10,617 nucleotides of DNA from Candidatus Pelagibacter sp. Its GTDB lineage: Bacteria > Pseudomonadota > Alphaproteobacteria > Pelagibacterales > Pelagibacteraceae. Position numbers and translations under genes: made by a program. Below, in pieces: positions 6,515 to 10,617 of the stretch (positions within the stretch are counted from its first letter, which is position 1; every line of letters begins with the position of its first letter). The notes beneath the pieces are model-generated. The model was not told the DNA's origin. It did not search any database and saw nothing but the letters and a program-made list of their open reading frames with translations. The stretch spans positions 1-10,617 of the forward strand of contig JAOHEU010000022.1 of the NCBI GenBank assembly GCA_028097645.1, read 5' to 3'.

Positions 6515-6528
6515 TTGATGTTTTTTTT
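6502..6528 (+). terminator. Weak hairpin plus T-run at the thiG/rne junction
   Basis: AATTAT (6502-6507) and ATAATT (6511-6516) can form a 6-bp all-A/T stem with a 3-nt loop, followed four bases later by eight T residues (6521-6528). The geometry resembles an intrinsic terminator for thiSG, but the stem has no G-C pair and both elements lie in rne coding sequence, so function is doubtful. Confidence 0.25.
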
Positions 6529-8333
6529 ACAAACTTCTTTTTAAAGTAAGGTTTCTTTTTAAAAGGTTTTTTGTGAAATTTTTTAGCCTCTTTCTTATCA
6601 GTAATTTTATCCTCTTTAATTTGTATTTCTAAATTTTTTAATTTTTCAAAATGCTCAATCAACTCAATTGTTTTTTTTGATTTATTTTGAATATTAATAA
6701 TATACTCTGGAATAATAAGCGTAGGGTCACTTACAATATCTATTATCATTTTATTTTTCTTTTCAAAATAAGTTAAATCATCAACAAAATTTTCTTTTAA
6801 AAAATCTGAGATTTTTTCACAAACTCTCAGTTCAACAAATTTAGCTTTATTAATAACTGCATTTAACTCTACTGTTTTAAGTAATTTTTGAGCAAATGAC
6901 TCATCTGTAAGTGTTACTTTCCATTTTATTGCGCTTTCTCTTAATCTTTGTCTAGACATTTCAAGAAGACCGAAATTACTTATTCTTCCAATTTGAATCC
7001 TAGCTCTGTCCGTTCTACATTTTTCTTTTAATTTTCTCTCCACCAATCTTCTATTTCCATAACTAAGCATATCAATAAAGTCGATTATAATTAGACCAGA
7101 TAAATCTCTAATTTTTATTTGTCTTGCTATTTCTTCAGCTGCCTCAATATTTGTATCTAGTGCAGTGCTTTCAACATTTTTACCTTTAATAGAGCTACCA
7201 GAGTTTATATCAATTGATACAAGTGCTTCAGTAGGGTTTATCACTAAATATCCTCCTGATTTTAGTTTTATCTCAGAGTCAAATATTTGGTTTAATTTTT
7301 GTTCAATTTTTTCTTCAATAAATAATGGAACTTTTCCTCTATATTTTTTTACCTTCTTGACACTTGAAGGCATGATCATTTTCATAAATGTTTGTGCTTT
7401 TTTATAACCTTCGTTGCCTTCAACTATTATATTTTGAGTAGTATCATCAAACATATCTCTTAGAGTTCTTTTTATAATCTCACTCTCTTGGTGAATTAAT
7501 GATGGAGCAATTGAATTAATAGCAGTATCCTTAATTTGACTCCATGTTTTGATAAGAGTCTCTAAATCATTTTTAATTTCATTTTTGGTTTTATTACTTC
7601 CAGCAGTTCTAACAATCAAACCCATCTCTTTTGGGATCTCAATTTCATTTAAAATATTTCTTATTTTTTTTCTATCAGCTGGATTAAATATTTTACGAGA
7701 TATTCCACCCCCTTTTGGAGTATTTGGCATTAAAACAATATATTTTCCAGCAATCGAGATAAATGTACTAAGTGCTGCACCTTTTTGTCCTCGTTCATCT
7801 TTGATGACTTGTACCAAGATAACCTGATTTGGTTTTATAACTTCCTGTATTTTATATCTTTTAAATTTAAACTTAGTTTCTTTCTTTTTATCTTTTTCCT
7901 CAGTTAAATTTTCTTTATCTTCAGAATCATTTTCACTTTCCTCTATTGGCTCTTTTTCAATGTTAATTGGATCATCTATTTCAAGTTTTCCCTCAGCTAT
8001 ATTTTCCTCTTCTTTAGCTTCAACTTCTTTAGAAAGTTCTTCTCGAGCTTTTTCCTCCTCTTCTTTAATTTTATCTAAATCTGCTTTTGGTATTTGATAG
8101 TAATCAGACTGAATGTCATTAAAAGATAGAAAACCATGTCTTTCTCGCCCAAAATCAATAAATGCTGCTTGAAGAGATGGCTCTATTCTACTGACTTTAC
8201 CAAGATATATATTATTTTTTATTAAATTATTCTTTAAACCTTCGTATTCGTAGTCTTCAATATTGTCATCTGATTTAAGAACAACTCTAGTTTCATTAGG
8301 ATGCGATGCATCGATATATAAATTTTTTTCCAT
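6507..8333 (-). CDS. rne: Ribonuclease E/G family endoribonuclease
   Basis: A 608-residue endoribonuclease of the RNase E/G family, which processes rRNA and tRNA and starts mRNA decay by cutting single-stranded AU-rich sites. The N terminus ([13 protein letters not shown]) and S1 domain ([20 protein letters not shown], 41-60; GFLSFNDI, 67-74) are typical. The S1 domain is split by an acidic Glu/Lys insert (about 84-156), then resumes at [30 protein letters not shown] (208-215) belongs to the 5'-sensor region. The DNase I-like catalytic part holds Asp375 (SIDINSGS) and Asp418 (LIIIDFIDM), 43 residues apart as in E. coli (303/346). After [10 protein letters not shown] (458-467) the CPxC zinc-link is missing. 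The tail (579-604) is Lys-rich and short, with no long degradosome scaffold. The start at 8331-8333 matches the family N terminus and has no Shine-Dalgarno. It diverges from the PBP1A gene. Confidence 0.95.
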   Translation of the reverse strand: MEKNLYIDASHPNETRVVLKSDDNIEDYEYEGLKNNLIKNNIYLGKVSRIEPSLQAAFIDFGRERHGFLSFNDIQSDYYQIPKADLDKIKEEEEKAREELSKEVEAKEEENIAEGKLEIDDPINIEKEPIEESENDSEDKENLTEEKDKKKETKFKFKRYKIQEVIKPNQVILVQVIKDERGQKGAALSTFISIAGKYIVLMPNTPKGGGISRKIFNPADRKKIRNILNEIEIPKEMGLIVRTAGSNKTKNEIKNDLETLIKTWSQIKDTAINSIAPSLIHQESEIIKRTLRDMFDDTTQNIIVEGNEGYKKAQTFMKMIMPSSVKKVKKYRGKVPLFIEEKIEQKLNQIFDSEIKLKSGGYLVINPTEALVSIDINSGSSIKGKNVESTALDTNIEAAEEIARQIKIRDLSGLIIIDFIDMLSYGNRRLVERKLKEKCRTDRARIQIGRISNFGLLEMSRQRLRESAIKWKVTLTDESFAQKLLKTVELNAVINKAKFVELRVCEKISDFLKENFVDDLTYFEKKNKMIIDIVSDPTLIIPEYIINIQNKSKKTIELIEHFEKLKNLEIQIKEDKITDKKEAKKFHKKPFKKKPYFKKKFVKKTSII

Positions 8334-8437
8334 AATAGTTTGATTGATTGATTCATTTAATATTTTAAGTGTTTATAAAATTTTGTTTAATTCTAGTGCC
8401 TTATCTTTAACAAATTCCAAGATATAATGGAAATAAA
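8334..8437. promoter_or_regulatory. Divergent promoter region rne / PBP1A
   Basis: These 104 bp lie between divergent starts. On the plus strand a perfect TATAAT (8423-8428) sits 9 bp before the PBP1A ATG; the best upstream partner is a poor TTATCT at 8401-8406 (16-bp spacer). On the minus strand TATAAA (8372-8377) could serve rne, giving a leader of about 35 nt, but no convincing -35 is seen. No hairpin comparable to the E. coli rne autoregulatory leader is visible, and there is little room for one. Confidence 0.4.
8340..8353. repeat. Short tandem TTGA repeat in the rne leader
   Basis: TTGATTGATTGATT, three and a half copies of a 4-bp unit, lies 7-20 bp before the rne start (TCAA repeats in the rne RNA sense). 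Tetranucleotide tracts can vary by slippage; here it could alter the spacing of the rne 5' leader. Its function is unknown. Confidence 0.5.
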
Positions 8438-10617
8438 ATGAATAAAATTATCAAAAATACTCTATTTATATCGTTATCTTTTCTTTTATTGCTGGGTATT
8501 TTAATATTTGGAATTTTATGGTCTTATTCAAACAATATTCCTGATTATAAATTTCTTAAAAACTATAAGCCACCAGTATCAAGTAAAGTGTATTCAGGCG
8601 ATGGAGAACTTGTTGCAGATTTTTCAAAAGAAAAAAGGATATTTATTCCATTTAATTCAATTCCAAAAAATGTAATTAACTCATTTTTATCAGCAGAAGA
8701 TAAAAACTTCTTTTCTCATCCGGGCGTTGATGCAAAAGGAGTTTTAAGAGCTGTGATAAACAATATTTCAAACATAATTTCATCTAAAAGACTTGAGGGT
8801 GCTTCAACAATTACTCAACAAGTAGCTAAGAATTTTTTATTAACTAACGAGGTAAGTATAAATAGAAAAATAAAAGAAGCTATTTTAGCATTTAGAATAG
8901 AGAGAGCTTTATCTAAACAGAGAATTTTAGAACTATATTTAAATCAAATTTATCTTGGAAGTGGAGCATATGGTGTAGCATCAGCAAGCTTAGAATATTT
9001 TGATAAGTCTATACAAGAATTGGATTATGGGGAGGCCGCTCTATTAGCAGCTTTGCCAAAAGCACCAAGTAGGTACAATCCTTATCGAAATATTGAGTTA
9101 GCTAAATTTAGAAGAGATTTAGTTTTAAAAAATTTATTTGAAAATAAGTATATAGATCTAGAAGAATACAATTATCTCAAAGAAAAAAAAATTTTACTGA
9201 ATAAGACAAAAAAAGTTTTTTTAGAAGACTCTCAATATTATATTGAAGATGTTAGAAAAAATGTAATTGAAACTCTAACTTATGACAAAGTTTATAATCA
9301 AGGGTTTAATATCAATACACCAATTAATTTAGAATTTCAAAAAATTGCAACCGAAACACTTAGGAATGGATTATTGTCTTATGATAAGAGAAAAGGATGG
9401 AGAGGAGCACTTGCTAACAAAAAATACTCAGACAATTGGAATAAAGATTTAAATAAATTTTATTTAGAAGACTCAATTAGTTGGAAGTTATCAATTGTTA
9501 AAAAAATAAATAAATTTTCAGCAAATATTGAAACTGAAGATAAATTAGATGGGAAGATAGAGTTTAAAGATATTTCTTGGACAAAAAAAGAATTTAATCA
9601 ATTATTGAAGGTTGGCGACATAATTTATGTAAAAAAAATTAATGATAAAAATTATAGTTTAAAACAATTGCCAAAAGTTAATGGGGGAATTGTTGTTATG
9701 GATCCTTATACAGGTCGTGTATTAGCTTTAAGTGGTGGTTTTAGTTTCAAAAAAAGTGAGTTTAATAGAGCAACACAAGCATTAAGACAACCTGGTTCTG
9801 CTTTTAAACCATTTGTTTATGCTTTAGCTCTTGAAAATAATTATACCCCAACATCTCTAATTTTAGATGCTCCGATTGTTTTGGATCAAGGAGAAGATCT
9901 TAAGATGTGGAAACCTGAGAATTATGGAAAAAAATTTTATGGACCTTCTACTTTGAGAGTTGGACTAGAAAAATCAAGAAATTTAATGACAGTCAGAATT
10001 GCTCAAGACTTAGGTTTAAAAAAAATTATAAATTTTTCAAAAAACCTAGGCATATACGATAACCCAGAAGAGCTTTTATCAATTTCACTAGGATCAGCCG
10101 AAACAACATTGTTAAAATTAACGTCAGCTTATTCTGTGTTTGTCAATGGGGGAAAATTAGTTGATCCAATTTTAATTGATAGAATTCAAGACAGTGAAGG
10201 AAAAACTGTTTTTAATAATGATAAAAGAAAATGCATTAATTGTGATAAAATTTCATATCTAGGTAAAGATTATCCAATCATAAAAGATGATTATAAAAAA
10301 ATATTTTCTCCAGAAACATCATATCAAATGACCTCTATACTTGAAGGAGTTGTTCAAAGAGGCACTGCTAAAAAACTAAAAGATCTTAAACTAAATATTG
10401 CAGGAAAAACAGGGACGACTAACAAAAATACAGATACTTGGTTTGTTGGATATACATCAAATCTGTTAATTGGAGTGTACGTTGGTTTTGATAATCCTTC
10501 ACCATTAGGTAGGTACGAAACTGGCTCAAAAACAGCTTTGCCTATTTTTAAAGATTTTGTTGAAAAAATAGTTAATAAATCAGAGGCAAGACCTTTCAAG
10601 GCAGCAAAGGGAACAGT
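8438..10617 (+). CDS. mrcA: Class A penicillin-binding protein 1A, 3' end outside window
   Basis: Bifunctional peptidoglycan glycosyltransferase/transpeptidase anchored in the inner membrane with its catalytic domains in the periplasm. The frame is open for 726 codons to the window edge. A membrane anchor lies at residues 8-29. The GT51 domain has EDKNFFSHPGVD (87-98, catalytic Glu87), GASTITQQ (121-128) and ELYLNQIYLGSGAYG (165-179). An OB-like segment (about 315-415) follows, as in PBP1A rather than PBP1B. The transpeptidase has SAFK (454-457, nucleophile Ser454), SRN (513-515) and KTGT (657-660), so all active-site motifs are intact. CINC, between the SRN and KTGT motifs, could be a periplasmic disulfide or a metal pair. 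The start ATG at 8438 is preferred because an ATG at 8427 is out of frame. It probably lacks only a short C-terminal portion. In many alphaproteobacteria an N-acetylmuramoyl-L-alanine amidase gene lies between rne and this gene; none is here. Confidence 0.96.
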   Translation, partial: MNKIIKNTLFISLSFLLLLGILIFGILWSYSNNIPDYKFLKNYKPPVSSKVYSGDGELVADFSKEKRIFIPFNSIPKNVINSFLSAEDKNFFSHPGVDAKGVLRAVINNISNIISSKRLEGASTITQQVAKNFLLTNEVSINRKIKEAILAFRIERALSKQRILELYLNQIYLGSGAYGVASASLEYFDKSIQELDYGEAALLAALPKAPSRYNPYRNIELAKFRRDLVLKNLFENKYIDLEEYNYLKEKKILLNKTKKVFLEDSQYYIEDVRKNVIETLTYDKVYNQGFNINTPINLEFQKIATETLRNGLLSYDKRKGWRGALANKKYSDNWNKDLNKFYLEDSISWKLSIVKKINKFSANIETEDKLDGKIEFKDISWTKKEFNQLLKVGDIIYVKKINDKNYSLKQLPKVNGGIVVMDPYTGRVLALSGGFSFKKSEFNRATQALRQPGSAFKPFVYALALENNYTPTSLILDAPIVLDQGEDLKMWKPENYGKKFYGPSTLRVGLEKSRNLMTVRIAQDLGLKKIINFSKNLGIYDNPEELLSISLGSAETTLLKLTSAYSVFVNGGKLVDPILIDRIQDSEGKTVFNNDKRKCINCDKISYLGKDYPIIKDDYKKIFSPETSYQMTSILEGVVQRGTAKKLKDLKLNIAGKTGTTNKNTDTWFVGYTSNLLIGVYVGFDNPSPLGRYETGSKTALPIFKDFVEKIVNKSEARPFKAAKGT

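Noticed and set aside
7165..7407. 80-codon plus-strand open frame
   Set aside because: Shadow of rne across its catalytic domain.
7549..7827. 92-codon plus-strand open frame, hydrophobic translation
   Set aside because: Shadow of rne; the apparent membrane segments come from reversed Lys/Glu/Ile codons.
10354..10599. 81-codon minus-strand open frame
   Set aside because: Antisense to the PBP1A transpeptidase region carrying KTGT.

Overview
The window reads as a stretch of chromosome from an AT-rich, highly streamlined alphaproteobacterium, most likely of the SAR11 (Pelagibacterales) type. The reasons are: very high A+T with codon choice to match; Lys/Asn/Ile-rich proteins; only about 240 of 10,617 bases outside genes (by my boundaries); and alphaproteobacterial signature genes, namely an NDUFA12-type complex I subunit followed by a DUF2155 protein, an aroQ-accB-accC cluster, and rne facing a PBP1A gene. 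The species assignment is inference; no rRNA or other phylogenetic marker was searched.

Layout, left to right: the 3' nine-tenths of aspS (+, cut by the window's left edge); a stand-alone protein equivalent to the C-terminal domain of alphaproteobacterial class II ribonucleotide reductase (-); NDUFA12-like and DUF2155 genes (+, overlapping); aroQ-accB-accC (-, one tight operon); thiS-thiG (+, abutting); rne (-); and a class A penicillin-binding protein gene, mrcA/ponA (+), running off the right edge. The strands alternate block by block. Three convergent junctions have gaps of +2, -4 and -8 bp. Three divergent junctions have 114, 16 and 104 bp and must hold all the promoters. No tRNA, rRNA, CRISPR, transposase, integrase or phage gene was seen.

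Functionally this is housekeeping: tRNA charging (AspRS), a complex I accessory subunit, the biotin carboxylase half of acetyl-CoA carboxylase with its carrier protein, a shikimate-pathway step, thiazole synthesis for thiamine, RNA decay/processing and peptidoglycan synthesis. I did not find a new multi-gene system. What deserves a second look is reductive or unusual detail: an orphan NrdJ C-terminal domain with no adjacent catalytic subunit; an RNase E lacking the CPxC zinc-link and a long degradosome scaffold but carrying an acidic insert; genes missing at conserved syntenic positions (aat, an amidase); a 16-bp divergent promoter space; and a Shine-Dalgarno sequence built from the obligatory ThiS glycine codons.
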